Source of the DNA: Roseomonas indoligenes
GTDB taxonomy: Bacteria; Pseudomonadota; Alphaproteobacteria; Acetobacterales; Acetobacteraceae
Assembly: GCF_017813365.1 (NCBI RefSeq)
Contig: NZ_JAGIZA010000001.1
Location: forward strand, 124,001 to 188,000
Direction of reading: 5' to 3'
DNA length: 64,000 bases
Numbering within the stretch: position 1 is the first letter of the stretch; each line of letters starts with the position of its first letter. The notes beneath the pieces are model-generated. The model made no database searches and had not been told where the DNA came from. It was given only the letters and a program-made list of their open reading frames with translations. The translations under genes and the position numbers were made by a program. Positions 33,804 through 44,745 of the stretch are shown in pieces.

Positions 33804-35938
33804 ACGACGCCTTCAACGCGATCGCGGAGGGCCGCCACGGCGACCCCTTCGCCGTGCTGGGCCGCCACGGCGGCACCGTCCGCAGCTTCCAGCCGGGAGC
33901 CCTCTCGGTGGAGGCGGTGCCGGAGGGCGGGGCGCCCGTCGCGCTGAATCAGGTGCACGAGAACGGTCTGTTCGAGGGCGAGGTGCCGGGCGACCGGTAC
34001 ACCCTTCGCATCGCCTGGCCTGGCGGCGTGCAGGAGACCGAGGACCCCTACTCCTTCGGCGTGATGCTGGGGGAGACGGACCTCTACCTCTTCGCCGAGG
34101 GACGCCATCGCGAGATGGGGCAGGTCTTCGGCGCGCATGCAATCACGGTGGATGGCGTGCCGGGCGTGCGCTTCGCCGTCTGGGCGCCCAACGCGCAGCG
34201 CGTCTCCGTAGTGGGCAACTTCAACTCCTGGGATGGCCGGCGCCATCCGATGCGGCTGCGCGGCGGCACGGGCGTGTGGGAGATCTTCCTCCCGCGCCTG
34301 GGCCCGGGGGAGCGCTACAAGTACGAGATCCGCGGCGTCCATGGCGGCGTGCTGCCGCTGAAGGCCGATCCGATCGCATCGCAGTCGGAACTCGCGCCGG
34401 CCACGGGATCCGTGGTGGCCGATCCCACGCCCTTCCCCTGGAGCGACGAGGCCTGGATGGAGGCGCGCGGCGGGCGGCAGGCGCCCGACGCGCCGGTCTC
34501 CATCTACGAGGTTCACCCCACCTCCTGGTGGCGCGCCGAGGATGGACAGGCGCCGGACTGGGACGGGCTGGCCGGGCGGCTGATCCCCTATGTGAAGGGC
34601 ATGGGCTTCACCCACGTCGAACTGCTGCCGATCATGGAGCACCCGTTCGGCGGCTCCTGGGGCTATCAGCCGCTCGGCCTCTTCGCGCCGACCGCGCGCT
34701 TCGGTTCGCCGGAGGGCTTCTCGCGCTTCGTGGATGCATGCCATGCGGCCGGGATCGGCGTGATCCTGGACTGGGTGCCCGCGCATTTCCCATCCGACCC
34801 GCACGGGCTGGCGCAGTTCGACGGCACGGCGCTCTACGAGCACGCCGACCCGCGGGAGGGGTTCCACAAGGACTGGAACACCCTGATCTACAATTTCGGC
34901 CGGAACGAGGTCCGCGGCTTCCTCATCGCGTCCGCGATGCACTGGCTGGAGCGCTTCCACGTCGATGGACTGCGCGTGGATGCCGTGGCCTCCATGCTGT
35001 ACCGCGACTACTCCCGCAATGCGGGGGAGTGGGTCCCCAATCGCTATGGCGGGCGAGAGAACCTGGAGGCGGTGGAGTTCCTGAAGGAACTGAACGAGAC
35101 GGTGCGCCTCCGCTGCCCCGGCGCGATCATGGTGGCGGAGGAGAGCACCGCCTGGCCGGGCGTCTCCGCCCCCGTCAGCGAGGGCGGGCTGGGCTTCCAC
35201 TACAAGTGGAACATGGGCTGGATGCACGACACGCTGCACTACATGCAGGAGGATCCGGTCAACCGCCGCTGGCACCATGGCGAGATGACCTTCGGTCTCG
35301 TCTACGCCTTCTCCGAGAAGTTCATGCTGCCGCTCTCCCACGACGAGGTGGTGCACGGGAAGGGATCGCTGCTGGGCAAGATGCCCGGCGACGACTGGCA
35401 GAAGCGCGCCAACCTGCGCGCCTATTTCGGCTTCATGTGGACCCACCCCGGCAAGAAGCTTCTCTTCATGGGTTGCGAGCTGGCGCAGCCGACGGAGTGG
35501 AACCACGATTCCCAGCTGCCCTGGCACCTGCTGGACGACCCGCGCCACCGCGGCGTGCAGGCGCTGGTGCGGGACCTGAACCGCGCCTATCGCGACCTGC
35601 CCGCGCTGCACCGCCGGGACTGCGACCCCGCCGGCTTCGCCTGGGTGATCGGGGATGACGTGGCCAACAGCGTCTACGCCTACCTGCGATACGAGGAGGG
35701 GGCGCCCCCGGTGCTGGTGGTCTGCAATCTCACCCCGGTGCCGCGCGACGGCTACCGGATCGGCGTGCCGCAGGGCGGCTGGTGGCGGGAGGTGCTGAAC
35801 TCCGATGCCGGGGAGTATGGCGGATCGAATCTCGGAAACGGGGGCGGCGTGGACGCGGATGCGGAGCCGGCCCATGGCCATCCGGCGTCCCTGGTCTTGA
35901 CCCTGCCGCCGCTCTCCACCCTCATCCTCTCACCATAG
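33800..35938 (+). CDS. glgB: 1,4-alpha-glucan branching enzyme
   Basis: A 712-residue GlgB. ATG 33800 overlaps the treS stop (ATGA). Two N-terminal modules are present: an N1 domain ([13 protein letters not shown]) and CBM48 ([20 protein letters not shown]). The GH13 barrel has [12 protein letters not shown], nucleophile D394 in [17 protein letters not shown], acid E447 in [10 protein letters not shown], and [15 protein letters not shown]. It introduces alpha-1,6 branches into the glucan made by GlgE. Complete and typical. Confidence 0.96.
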
Positions 35939-35957
35939 GGGATAGAACGGAGAGCCG

Positions 35958-38069
35958 ATGCCCAGCCCCCCCGACCGCCTGGAACCCGGAAAGCCCTATC
36001 CACTGGGGGCCAGCTGGGATGGGTTGGGGGTGAACTTCGCCGTCTTCTCCGCCCATGCGGAGAGGGTGGAGCTCTGCGTCTTTAACGCCAATGGAAGGCG
36101 GGAGGTGTCGCGCCACGACCTGCCGGAATGCACGGACGAGGTGTGGCACGGCTACCTGCCGGAGGCGGGGCCGGGCACCGTCTACGGCTACCGCGCCCAT
36201 GGTCCCTACGACCCCAACCGGGGGCACCGCTTCAACCCGACGAAGCTGCTTCTCGATCCTTACGCGAAGCAGATCACGGGGGGCATCACCTGGTCCGACG
36301 CGCTGTTCGGCTACCGCGTCGGCGGCCCGCGCGCGGACCTGACGATCGACCGGCGCGACAGCGCGGCGGCCATGCCCAAGGGCGTTGTGGTGGATGACCG
36401 CGGCTTTGAGTGGGGCCATGACCGGCTGCTTGAGAATCCCTGGTCCACCACGGTGATCTACGAGGCCCATCTCAAGGGGCTGACGATGCTGAAGGAGGAG
36501 GTGCCCGGCCCGGTGCGCGGCACCTTCCAGGCGCTGGGCCACCCCACCGTCATCGAGCACCTAGCGAAGCTCGGCGTCACGGCGGTGGAGCTGCTGCCGG
36601 TGCACGCCTTCCTGCAGGACCGCTTCCTGGTGGAGAAGGGGCTGACGAACTACTGGGGCTACTCCACCCTCTCCTTCTTCGCGCCGGAGCCGGCCTATCT
36701 CGCGACCGGGCACCTGAACGAACTGCGCGCCGCGGTACGCCGCCTGCACGAGGCGGGGATCGAGGTGATCCTGGACGTGGTCTATAACCACACCTGCGAG
36801 GGATCGGAGATGGGCCCGACCCTCTCCTGGCGCGGGCTGGACAACGCATCCTACTACCGCCTGCTACCCGATAACCCACGTCATTGCATCAACGACACCG
36901 GCACCGGCAATACGGTGAACATGTCGCATCCGCGCGTCGTCCAGATGGTGATGGACAGCCTGCGATACTGGGTTGAGGGTTTTCACGTGGACGGCTTCCG
37001 CTTCGACCTCGGCAGCGTCCTCGGGCGCGAGGACGGAGGCTTCGATCCTGGCGCGGGCTTCTTCGACGCGCTGCGGCAGGACCCCGTCCTCTCCCGCGTG
37101 AAGCTGATATCGGAACCCTGGGACATCGGGCCGGGCGGCTACCAGCTGGGCAACCACCCGCCGGGCTTCGCCGAGTGGAACGACAAGTTCCGCGACGGCG
37201 TGCGCCGCTTCTGGAAAGGGGACGAGGGCGTGCGCCCGGACCTCGCGGCGCGGCTGACAGGATCGGCCGAGCTGTTCGACCGCCGCAAGCGCCGCCCCTG
37301 GGCCAGCGTGAACTACGCCGCTTCCCATGACGGCTTCACGCTGCACGACGTCGTCTCCTACGAGCAGAAGCACAACAAGGCCAATGGCGAGGGGAACCGC
37401 GACGGCCATGGCGACAACCACAGCCGCAACTGGGGCTTGGAAGGCGAGACGGACGACCCGGAGATCAACGAGACCCGCGCCCGGCTGAAGCGCGCCCTGC
37501 TGGCCACGGTCCTCTTCTCCGCCGGCACGCCGATGATCCTGGCGGGCGACGAGATGGGCCGCACCCAGGGTGGCAACAACAACGCCTATTGCCAGGACAA
37601 CGAGACATCCTGGGTGGACTGGAAGCGCGCGGCGGAGGGCTCCGCGCAATCCCTCGTCCGCTACACCGCGCGGCTGGTCCGCCTGCGCCGGCGCCTGCTG
37701 CCGCTGCGGCCGCCGCGTTTTCCGCATGGCCAGTCGCAACCCATGCCCGGCCTGGCCGATACGGAGTGGTTCGGACAGGACGCTCAGCCCATGACGCCGG
37801 AGGCCTGGCGGGATCCCATCGCCAAGACCTTCGCCATGCTCCGCGCCGATATCGAGCCGGCAGGGGGGGTTGAGACGGTCCTACTGATGATGAACGCGGA
37901 CAGCGCCGACCAGCCCTTCACCCTGCCGCCCTCGGTGCAGAACTGGACGATGGTGCTGGATAGCGCCGATCCCGACGCGGACGAGCGCATGCTGGACAAG
38001 GAGGAGACAGTGGTGACGGTCGGTGCGCGCTCGGTGGTGCTTCTCTGGAGCCGGCTGGACCCGGCATGA
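35958..38069 (+). CDS. glgX: Glycogen debranching enzyme
   Basis: A 703-residue isoamylase-type GH13 enzyme. ATG 35958 has CGGAGAG upstream. N-terminal CBM48 (YPLGASWDGLGVNFAVFSAH) is followed by the barrel with VDVVYNHT-type motif DVVYNHTCEGSEMGPTLSWRG, nucleophile D350 (GFRFDLGSVLGR), acid E386 (LISEPWDIGPGGYQLG) and NYAASHDGFTLHD. It hydrolyses alpha-1,6 branches, supplying linear chains to TreY and MalQ. Overlaps treZ by 4 bp. Confidence 0.95.
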   Translation: MPSPPDRLEPGKPYPLGASWDGLGVNFAVFSAHAERVELCVFNANGRREVSRHDLPECTDEVWHGYLPEAGPGTVYGYRAHGPYDPNRGHRFNPTKLLLDPYAKQITGGITWSDALFGYRVGGPRADLTIDRRDSAAAMPKGVVVDDRGFEWGHDRLLENPWSTTVIYEAHLKGLTMLKEEVPGPVRGTFQALGHPTVIEHLAKLGVTAVELLPVHAFLQDRFLVEKGLTNYWGYSTLSFFAPEPAYLATGHLNELRAAVRRLHEAGIEVILDVVYNHTCEGSEMGPTLSWRGLDNASYYRLLPDNPRHCINDTGTGNTVNMSHPRVVQMVMDSLRYWVEGFHVDGFRFDLGSVLGREDGGFDPGAGFFDALRQDPVLSRVKLISEPWDIGPGGYQLGNHPPGFAEWNDKFRDGVRRFWKGDEGVRPDLAARLTGSAELFDRRKRRPWASVNYAASHDGFTLHDVVSYEQKHNKANGEGNRDGHGDNHSRNWGLEGETDDPEINETRARLKRALLATVLFSAGTPMILAGDEMGRTQGGNNNAYCQDNETSWVDWKRAAEGSAQSLVRYTARLVRLRRRLLPLRPPRFPHGQSQPMPGLADTEWFGQDAQPMTPEAWRDPIAKTFAMLRADIEPAGGVETVLLMMNADSADQPFTLPPSVQNWTMVLDSADPDADERMLDKEETVVTVGARSVVLLWSRLDPA

Positions 38070-39823
38070 CCACTCTTTGGGGGCCGGTGATCCACGAGAC
38101 CGGCGCGACATTCCGCATCTGGGCGCCTTCCAGCGAGACCGTCTCGCTGGAGGTAGAGGGCATGGCACCCGTCCCGATGACGGCGGGCGACAAGGGCTGG
38201 TTCACCGCGGACGCGCCAGCCCGGCCCGGCGCCACCTACGCCTTCCGCACCGCGCCCGACCTGGTGGTGCCCGATCCCGCCGCGCGCGCAACGGGGCCGG
38301 GCGGCGTGCACGGTCCCTCCGTGCTCGTGGACCACGCTGCCTATCCCTGGAAGGACGGCGCCTGGCGCGGCCGCCCATGGCACGAGACGGTGCTCTACGA
38401 GCTTCATGCAGGTGCCTGCGGCGGCTACAACGGCGTGCGCGCCCTGCTGCCCCGCCTGCGCGAACTCGGCGTGACGGCGGTGGAGCTGATGCCGCTGGCC
38501 GCTTTCCCCGGCGGCCGCAACTGGGGCTATGACGGCGTGCAGCCCTTCGCTCCCGACTCCTCCTACGGCACGCCCGACGAGTTGAAGGCGCTGGTGGAGG
38601 AGGCGCACGCGCTCGGCCTTTCCGTCTTCGTCGATTGCGTCTTCAATCATTTTGGGCCGGACGGCGCCTATATCCACGCTTATGCCAAGGCCTTCTTCGA
38701 CGAGGGCATCCACACGCCCTGGGGCGCCGCGATCGACTTCAAGAAGCCGGAGGTGCGCGCCTTCTTCGAGGAATGCGCGATCATGTGGCTGCGCGACTAC
38801 CACATGGACGGGCTGCGGCTGGACGCGGTGCACGCCATCGCCGACCAGCCCTGGCTGGACGTGCTGGCCCGCCGCATCCGGCAGGAGGTGACGGGGCGCG
38901 AAATCCACCTCGTGCTCGAGAACGAGGGCAACACCGCCTCCAAGCTCACCCCTGGCCTCTACGAGGCCCAGTGGAACGATGACGGCCACAACGTGCTGCA
39001 CCCGTTGCTGACGGGTGAGCGCGAGGGCTACTACGAGGACTTCGCGGATGACGGCGCGAAGAAGCTGGCCCGCGTGATGGGGGAGGGGTTCCTCTTCCAG
39101 GGCGAGGAGATGCCGCATCTCGGCCGCCCGCGCGGCGAGCCCTCCGCGCACCTGCCGCCCACCGCTTTCGTGCTGTTCCTGCAGAACCACGACCAGGTGG
39201 GCAACCGTGCGATGGGCGAGCGGCTCTCGGTGCTGGCGGACCCCGCCACGCTGCGCGCCGCCGCGGCCCTGCTGCTCCTCAGCCCGCAGATCCCCATGCT
39301 GTTCATGGGCGAGGAGTGGGGCTCGAAGTCGCCTTTCCTCTTCTTCACGGGCTTTGAGAACAAGGAGCTCGCCGAGGCGGTGAAGGAGGGGCGGCGCAAG
39401 GAGTTCGCCCACTTCAAGGCTTTTCAGGACGAGGCAGCCCGCGCCCGCATACCCGACCCGAACGACCCCAGGACCTTCGAGGCCTCCCGCCCCGATTTCG
39501 ACGAGGCCGCCCGCCCGCCGCACGACGCCGTGCTGGCGCACCACAAGGCCCTGCTGACGCTGCGCCACGCCGAGATCGTCCCCCGCTTGAAGGGCGCGAT
39601 GGCGGAGGGTGCGGAGGCGATCGGCCCCGCTGCCGTGCTGGCCCGCTGGCGCATGGGCGATGGCGCGCGGCTGACGATCGCCGTGAATTTCGGCGCCGAA
39701 CCGGTGGCCGCCAGGGCATCCGGCGCGCGCACGATCTTCGAGGGCAACCCTGGCGACGCGGCCGCGCTTTCCGGCGGCACGCTGCCGCCACGCACCACCA
39801 TCGCCCTGCTGGACCCTTCCTGA
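38066..39823 (+). CDS. treZ: Malto-oligosyltrehalose trehalohydrolase
   Basis: A 585-residue GH13 enzyme that releases trehalose from maltooligosyltrehalose. ATG 38066 overlaps the glgX stop. A short N-terminal CBM48 (GATFRIWAPSSETVSLEV) precedes the barrel: MPLAAFPGGRNWGYDGVQPFAP, VFNHFGPDGAYI, nucleophile D253 (GLRLDAVHAI), acid E285 (LVLENEGN), and FLQNHDQVGNRAMGERL. These match characterised TreZ. It is separated from treY by malQ, only 2 bp downstream. Confidence 0.96.
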   Translation: MTTLWGPVIHETGATFRIWAPSSETVSLEVEGMAPVPMTAGDKGWFTADAPARPGATYAFRTAPDLVVPDPAARATGPGGVHGPSVLVDHAAYPWKDGAWRGRPWHETVLYELHAGACGGYNGVRALLPRLRELGVTAVELMPLAAFPGGRNWGYDGVQPFAPDSSYGTPDELKALVEEAHALGLSVFVDCVFNHFGPDGAYIHAYAKAFFDEGIHTPWGAAIDFKKPEVRAFFEECAIMWLRDYHMDGLRLDAVHAIADQPWLDVLARRIRQEVTGREIHLVLENEGNTASKLTPGLYEAQWNDDGHNVLHPLLTGEREGYYEDFADDGAKKLARVMGEGFLFQGEEMPHLGRPRGEPSAHLPPTAFVLFLQNHDQVGNRAMGERLSVLADPATLRAAAALLLLSPQIPMLFMGEEWGSKSPFLFFTGFENKELAEAVKEGRRKEFAHFKAFQDEAARARIPDPNDPRTFEASRPDFDEAARPPHDAVLAHHKALLTLRHAEIVPRLKGAMAEGAEAIGPAAVLARWRMGDGARLTIAVNFGAEPVAARASGARTIFEGNPGDAAALSGGTLPPRTTIALLDPS

Positions 39824-39825
39824 CC

Positions 39826-41859
39826 ATGAGCGACGACGACCTCCGCGACCTCGCCCGGGAAGCCGGCATCGCCGCGCAGTGGCGCGACGTTCACGGGAAG
39901 GACCACGAGGTCGGGCCGAAGGCTATGCGCGCTATCCTGGCCGCGCTGGACATGCCGGCCGACAGTGCCGCCGCCATTCGCGAGAGTCGGGAGAAGCTGG
40001 CGGCGGAGCGGCGAGGCCTCCCGCCCCTCTGCACCGCGATCCAGGACCGCCCCATCCTGCTGGGCTTGCCCGGGGAGCCGGATTTCCGCCTGACGCTGGA
40101 GAGCGGCGAGGTGCGGGAGGGCCGCGCCTGGCAGCAGGAGGGACTCCTCACCTTGCCGGCCGTGCATGAGGCGGGATACCACCGCCTGCGGATCGGCGAG
40201 CACGAGACGACCCTTGCCGTCTGCCCGCAGCGCTGTCACGGCATCGCGCCGGGCACGCGTCCCTGGGGGCTGGCGGCGCAGCTCTACTCGCCACGTCGCC
40301 ACGGTGATGGCGGGATCGGCGACTTCACCGGACTCGCGCAGCTCGCCACCTCCGCCGCGCGGCACGGGGCGGATGCCATCGCCATCTCGCCCGTCCACGC
40401 GCAGTTCTCCGCCGATCCCGAGCGCTTCTCGCCCTACGCGCCGTCCTCGCGCCTGTTCCTGAACGTGCTGCACGCCGATCCGGCCGTGCTCGGCGATGCC
40501 GCCCTGCGCGCGGCGCTGGCGGAGACGCGGCTGGGGGACGAGTTCGCGCGGCTGGAGTCCCTCGATCTCGTGGACTGGCCCGCCGCCACCCGCCTGCGCC
40601 TCGCGCTGTTCCGCGAGATGTTCGACCGTTTTCCCGGCGACGCGTCGTTCGACCGCTTCCGTGCCGAAGGCGGCGAGGCGCTGGAAAGCCACGCGCGATT
40701 TGAGGCCCTGCACGCCCATCTCTACGGCCGCGACCCCGCGCTGTGGCACTGGAAGGACTGGCCATCGGAATACGCCACCCCCGATGCTCCGGGCGTCGCG
40801 CGCTTCGCCCAGGAATACCAGCGGGAGGTGGAGTTCCACGCCTTCCTTCAATGGATCGCTGATCGCGGCCTCGGCGCGGCGCAGGCGGCCTTCAAGGGGG
40901 CCGGCGCGAAGATCGGCCTGATCGCTGACCTCGCTGTGGGGACCGATGGCGGCGGCAGCCATGGATGGTCGCGGCAGGATCAGATCCTGCAGGGCGTGAA
41001 CGTCGGCGCGCCGCCCGACATCTTCTCGCCCCTCGGCCAGTCCTGGGGCATCGCCGCCTTTTCGCCCAAGGGGCTTCGCGACAACGGCTTCGGTGCTTTC
41101 CTGGAGATGCTCCGCGCGGCCATGCGCCACGCGGGCGGCGTGCGGATCGACCACGTGATGGGTCTCGCCCGCCTCTGGCTCGTGCCGAATGGGCAGCCCG
41201 CGACGGAGGGCGCCTATCTGCACTTCCCCGTGGACGACATGCTCCGCCTCGTCGCGCTGGAATCGCAGCGCCACGGCGCCATCGTGGTGGGCGAGGACCT
41301 CGGCACCCTGCCGGAAGGCTTCCGCGAGCGGCTGGATTCCACCGGGCTGATGGGCCTGCGCGTCCTCTACTTCGAGCAGCGCGAGGACAAGACCTTCGTC
41401 CCGCCCTCCCAGTGGTCCCCCGGCGCGGTGGCCGTCACCACCACGCATGACCTGCCCACGGTCGCCGGCTGGTGGAAGGGCCGGGACATCGCCTGGCGCG
41501 CGCAGCTCGGGCTGTTCGGCGAGGGGAAGGACGGGAGCGAGCAGCGCCAGGAGCGCCTGCTGGACCGCGCCCGCCTCTGGCAGGCCATGCGGGAGAACGG
41601 CATGGCCGAGGGCGACATGCCCGACGCCGACGAGGGCGGGAAGGTCGCGACCGTCGCTGCCCGACAGGTCGCCTCCGCCGCCTGCGCCCTGGCCCTGTTG
41701 CCGCTGGAGGACGCGCTGGCGTTGGAGGAGGCGCCGAACCTGCCCGGCACCACCGGCGCCCACCCCAACTGGCGCCGCCGCCTGCCCGGCGAGGCCGCGA
41801 CGTTGCTGGACGAGCCTGATACCGCCGCCCGACTGAACGCTTTCGCGAAAGCCCGCTGA
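39826..41859 (+). CDS. malQ: 4-alpha-glucanotransferase (amylomaltase)
   Basis: A 677-residue GH77 enzyme that disproportionates maltodextrins. An N-terminal region of about 110 residues precedes the barrel. Seen: GLAAQLYSPRRHGDGGIGDF, SPYAPSSRLFLN, nucleophile D442 in GVRIDHVMGLARLWLVP, acid E490 in VVGEDLGTLPEGFRERL, and VTTTHDLPTVAGWW. In this operon it would lengthen short oligosaccharides left by TreY/TreZ and GlgX so that they can be used again. Its TGA overlaps treY as TGATG. Confidence 0.95.
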   Translation: MSDDDLRDLAREAGIAAQWRDVHGKDHEVGPKAMRAILAALDMPADSAAAIRESREKLAAERRGLPPLCTAIQDRPILLGLPGEPDFRLTLESGEVREGRAWQQEGLLTLPAVHEAGYHRLRIGEHETTLAVCPQRCHGIAPGTRPWGLAAQLYSPRRHGDGGIGDFTGLAQLATSAARHGADAIAISPVHAQFSADPERFSPYAPSSRLFLNVLHADPAVLGDAALRAALAETRLGDEFARLESLDLVDWPAATRLRLALFREMFDRFPGDASFDRFRAEGGEALESHARFEALHAHLYGRDPALWHWKDWPSEYATPDAPGVARFAQEYQREVEFHAFLQWIADRGLGAAQAAFKGAGAKIGLIADLAVGTDGGGSHGWSRQDQILQGVNVGAPPDIFSPLGQSWGIAAFSPKGLRDNGFGAFLEMLRAAMRHAGGVRIDHVMGLARLWLVPNGQPATEGAYLHFPVDDMLRLVALESQRHGAIVVGEDLGTLPEGFRERLDSTGLMGLRVLYFEQREDKTFVPPSQWSPGAVAVTTTHDLPTVAGWWKGRDIAWRAQLGLFGEGKDGSEQRQERLLDRARLWQAMRENGMAEGDMPDADEGGKVATVAARQVASAACALALLPLEDALALEEAPNLPGTTGAHPNWRRRLPGEAATLLDEPDTAARLNAFAKAR

Positions 41860-44663
41860 TGACCGCCCCGACGACGCCGCGCGCCACCGCGCGCCTGCAG
41901 TTCCACAAGGACTTCCCGATCGACGCGGCGGTGCCGCTGGTGCCGTATTTCGCGAAGCTCGGGATCAGCCACCTCTACGCCTCGCCCCTGCTGAAGGCGC
42001 GGCCCGGCTCCACCCATGGCTACGACATCGTGGACCCCGACCGCATCAACCCCGAGTTGGGCGGGGAGGAGGCGCTGGAGCGGCTCGTGGCCGCGCTGCG
42101 CGCCCATGACATGGGCCTGATCCTGGACATCGTGCCCAACCACATGGGCGTCGGCGGCGCGGATAATGGCTGGTGGCTGGACGTGCTGGAATGGGGGCCG
42201 AAATCCCCCTTCGCCCGGTTCTTCGACATCGACTGGAACCCGCCCGACCCGGCGCTGAACGACCGCATGCTCGCGCCCTTCCTCGGCGCGCCCTACGGCA
42301 CGGTGCTGGAATCCGGTGACCTCGCGCTGCATTTCGAGCCCGAGAGCGGCAAGATCTACGCGGAGTATTTCGAGCACCGCTTCCCGCTCGCCCCGCGCAG
42401 CTACGCGATGCTGCTCACCGCGACCGATGAGTCGCAGCTCGCCGGCCTCGCCCAGGTCTTTCGCGCGCTGGCAGTGGAGGGCGAGCCGGAGGCCATCCGC
42501 GCCGCCGCGGGCCTCGCGCTCGACATGCTGCGCCATCACGCCGGGGCCCCCGAGGGGCGCGCGCAGATTGACGCCGTGATCGCCGCCCACGATCCGAAGG
42601 ACGCGGCGGGCCGCGCGCGCCTGCACGCCCTTTTGGAGGTGCAGAACTACCGCCTGGCCTGGTGGCGCGCAGCGACGGACGAGATCAACTGGCGGCGCTT
42701 CTTCGACGTCACCTCCCTCGGTGGCCTGCAGCAGGAGCGGCCGCAGGTCTTCGAGGCGACGCATCGCCTGATCCTGAAGCTCTACGCCGACGGCATGATC
42801 GACGGCGTGCGCGTGGACCACGTGGACGGCATGGCCGATCCGCGCGGCTACTGCCGCAAGCTGCGCCGCCGGCTGGAGGCGCTGACGCCGCGCCGCCCGG
42901 CGGAGGCGCCGAAGGGCCACCCGCTGCTGCTGATCGAGAAGATCCTCGCTCCGCACGAGAAGCTGCGCCTGGACTGGATGGTGGACGGCACCACCGGCTA
43001 CAACTTCATGGACGAGGTCTCGGGCGTGCTGCACGACCCGGCCGGCGCCGAGCCGCTGGCCGCCACCTGGCACGTCATGACCGGCCGCCCCGCCGATTTC
43101 GGCGAGGAGGCGCGCGAGGCCCGGCGCCAGATCCTGCGCTACAATCTCGCCTCCGAGCTGAACGCCACCTCCTTCGCGCTGCGCCGGATCGCCATGCGCG
43201 ACCTCGCCACGCGCGACTTCACCCTGACCGGCATCCGCCGCGCGCTGACGGAGGTGCTGGTCCACTTCCCGGCCTATCGCTCCTATCTCGGCATCGCCGG
43301 GCGCAGCGAGGCGGATCGGCGCCTGCTGGACTGGGCCATCGCCGGGGCCCGCCGCACGATCCGCGAGACGGACCGCCCGCTGCTGGACCTGCTGGATTCC
43401 TGGCTCGGTGGCGATCCGCCGCGGAGCCTGCCGCACGGGCAGCGGCGGGAACGCCAGCGCGCGGCCATCCGCTTCCAGCAGCTCTCCGCTCCTGTGGCCG
43501 CGAAGTCGGTGGAGGACACGGCCTTCTATCGCTACGGCCGCCTCATCTCCCGCAACGACGTGGGCTCCGAACCCTCCCACTTCGCCGAGAGCCCGGCGGC
43601 CTTCCACTCGGATTGCCGGGACCGCGCCCGCTATTTCCCGCGGGAGATGCTGACCACCGCGACGCACGACCACAAGCGCGGCGAGGACACGCGAGCCCGC
43701 CTCGCGGTCATCTCCGAGATGCCGGAGGAGTGGGCCGCGACCCTCACGCGCTGGACGCGGCTGAACAGCGTGCTGAAGAAGGAGGTGGACGGCGAGCCCG
43801 CGCCCGACGCCACCGACGAGATCATGCTTTACCAGTCGCTCATCGGCGCCTGGCCGCTGGACCTCGACCCTTCGGATGAGGAGGGTGTGGAGGCCCTGGT
43901 GAAGCGCCTCGCCGCCTGGCAGGAAAAGGCGCTGCGCGAGGGCAAGCGCCGTTCCGAATGGGCCGTGCCGAACGAGCCCTACGAGGCTGCCTGCCGCGAC
44001 TTCCTGACGGCCATGCTGGCCAAGGACCGCCCCTCCCGCCTGCGGGAGGAAGTTGCGGCGCTGGTGGGCCGCATCGCCCCGGCGGGTGCCTCCAACGGCC
44101 TCGCCCAGACCCTGCTCCGCTGCACCTCCCCGGGCATCCCGGACCTCTACCAGGGCACTGAGTTCTGGGATTTCTCCCTGGTGGACCCGGACAACCGCCG
44201 CCCCGTGGACTTCCCGGCGCGCGCAGCGGCCCTGGAGGCCGGTGAGCCTCCCGCCGCCCTGCTGGCGCCCTGGAGGGACGGCCGGGTGAAGGCGGCCCTC
44301 ATCGCCCGTGCCCTGTCCCTGCGCGCCCGCCTACCGGACCTTTTTGCGGAGGGCGAGTACATTCCGCTGGAAGCGGAGGGGGAGCGGGCGGCGCATGCCC
44401 TTGCCTTCGCCCGCCGCCACGGGGATGCCGCTAGCCTCACCGTCGTCACCCGCCTGCCGCTGCGGCTGCTGGGAGAGGATGGCCTTCCCCGGCTTCCGGC
44501 CGAGGCCTGGGGCGACACCGCCCTGCGCCTGCCCCCGGCCCTGGCCGCACTCCGCTGGCGGGATGCGCTGGGGGAGGGGACGGTGCCTTCCGGGGAAAGC
44601 ATGCCCCTGGGCGGCCTCCTCTCCGCCCTGCCCGTCGCCCTGTTGGAAGCCGAGGCGGGCTGA
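41859..44663 (+). CDS. treY: Malto-oligosyltrehalose synthase
   Basis: A 934-residue GH13 enzyme that converts the reducing-end alpha-1,4 link of maltodextrins into an alpha,alpha-1,1 link. ATG 41859 overlaps malQ. Typical features: ARLQFHKDFPIDAAVPLVPY, SPLLKARPGSTHGYDIVDP, DIVPNHMGVGG, nucleophile D320 in VRVDHVDGMADPRGYC, LLIEKILAPHEKL with the acid Glu, TTATHDHKRGEDTRARL, and C-terminal SPGIPDLYQGTEFWDFSLVDPDNRRPVDF. Last gene of the operon; with TreZ it returns glucan to trehalose. Confidence 0.96.
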   Translation: MTAPTTPRATARLQFHKDFPIDAAVPLVPYFAKLGISHLYASPLLKARPGSTHGYDIVDPDRINPELGGEEALERLVAALRAHDMGLILDIVPNHMGVGGADNGWWLDVLEWGPKSPFARFFDIDWNPPDPALNDRMLAPFLGAPYGTVLESGDLALHFEPESGKIYAEYFEHRFPLAPRSYAMLLTATDESQLAGLAQVFRALAVEGEPEAIRAAAGLALDMLRHHAGAPEGRAQIDAVIAAHDPKDAAGRARLHALLEVQNYRLAWWRAATDEINWRRFFDVTSLGGLQQERPQVFEATHRLILKLYADGMIDGVRVDHVDGMADPRGYCRKLRRRLEALTPRRPAEAPKGHPLLLIEKILAPHEKLRLDWMVDGTTGYNFMDEVSGVLHDPAGAEPLAATWHVMTGRPADFGEEAREARRQILRYNLASELNATSFALRRIAMRDLATRDFTLTGIRRALTEVLVHFPAYRSYLGIAGRSEADRRLLDWAIAGARRTIRETDRPLLDLLDSWLGGDPPRSLPHGQRRERQRAAIRFQQLSAPVAAKSVEDTAFYRYGRLISRNDVGSEPSHFAESPAAFHSDCRDRARYFPREMLTTATHDHKRGEDTRARLAVISEMPEEWAATLTRWTRLNSVLKKEVDGEPAPDATDEIMLYQSLIGAWPLDLDPSDEEGVEALVKRLAAWQEKALREGKRRSEWAVPNEPYEAACRDFLTAMLAKDRPSRLREEVAALVGRIAPAGASNGLAQTLLRCTSPGIPDLYQGTEFWDFSLVDPDNRRPVDFPARAAALEAGEPPAALLAPWRDGRVKAALIARALSLRARLPDLFAEGEYIPLEAEGERAAHALAFARRHGDAASLTVVTRLPLRLLGEDGLPRLPAEAWGDTALRLPPALAALRWRDALGEGTVPSGESMPLGGLLSALPVALLEAEAG

Positions 44664-44745
44664 GGGGAGGGGAGGGGTACTGAGGGCGGGGTTCTAAAAG
44701 GCGAAACCAGCCCTAAGATACGGCCCCAATGTTCGCGACATCGCC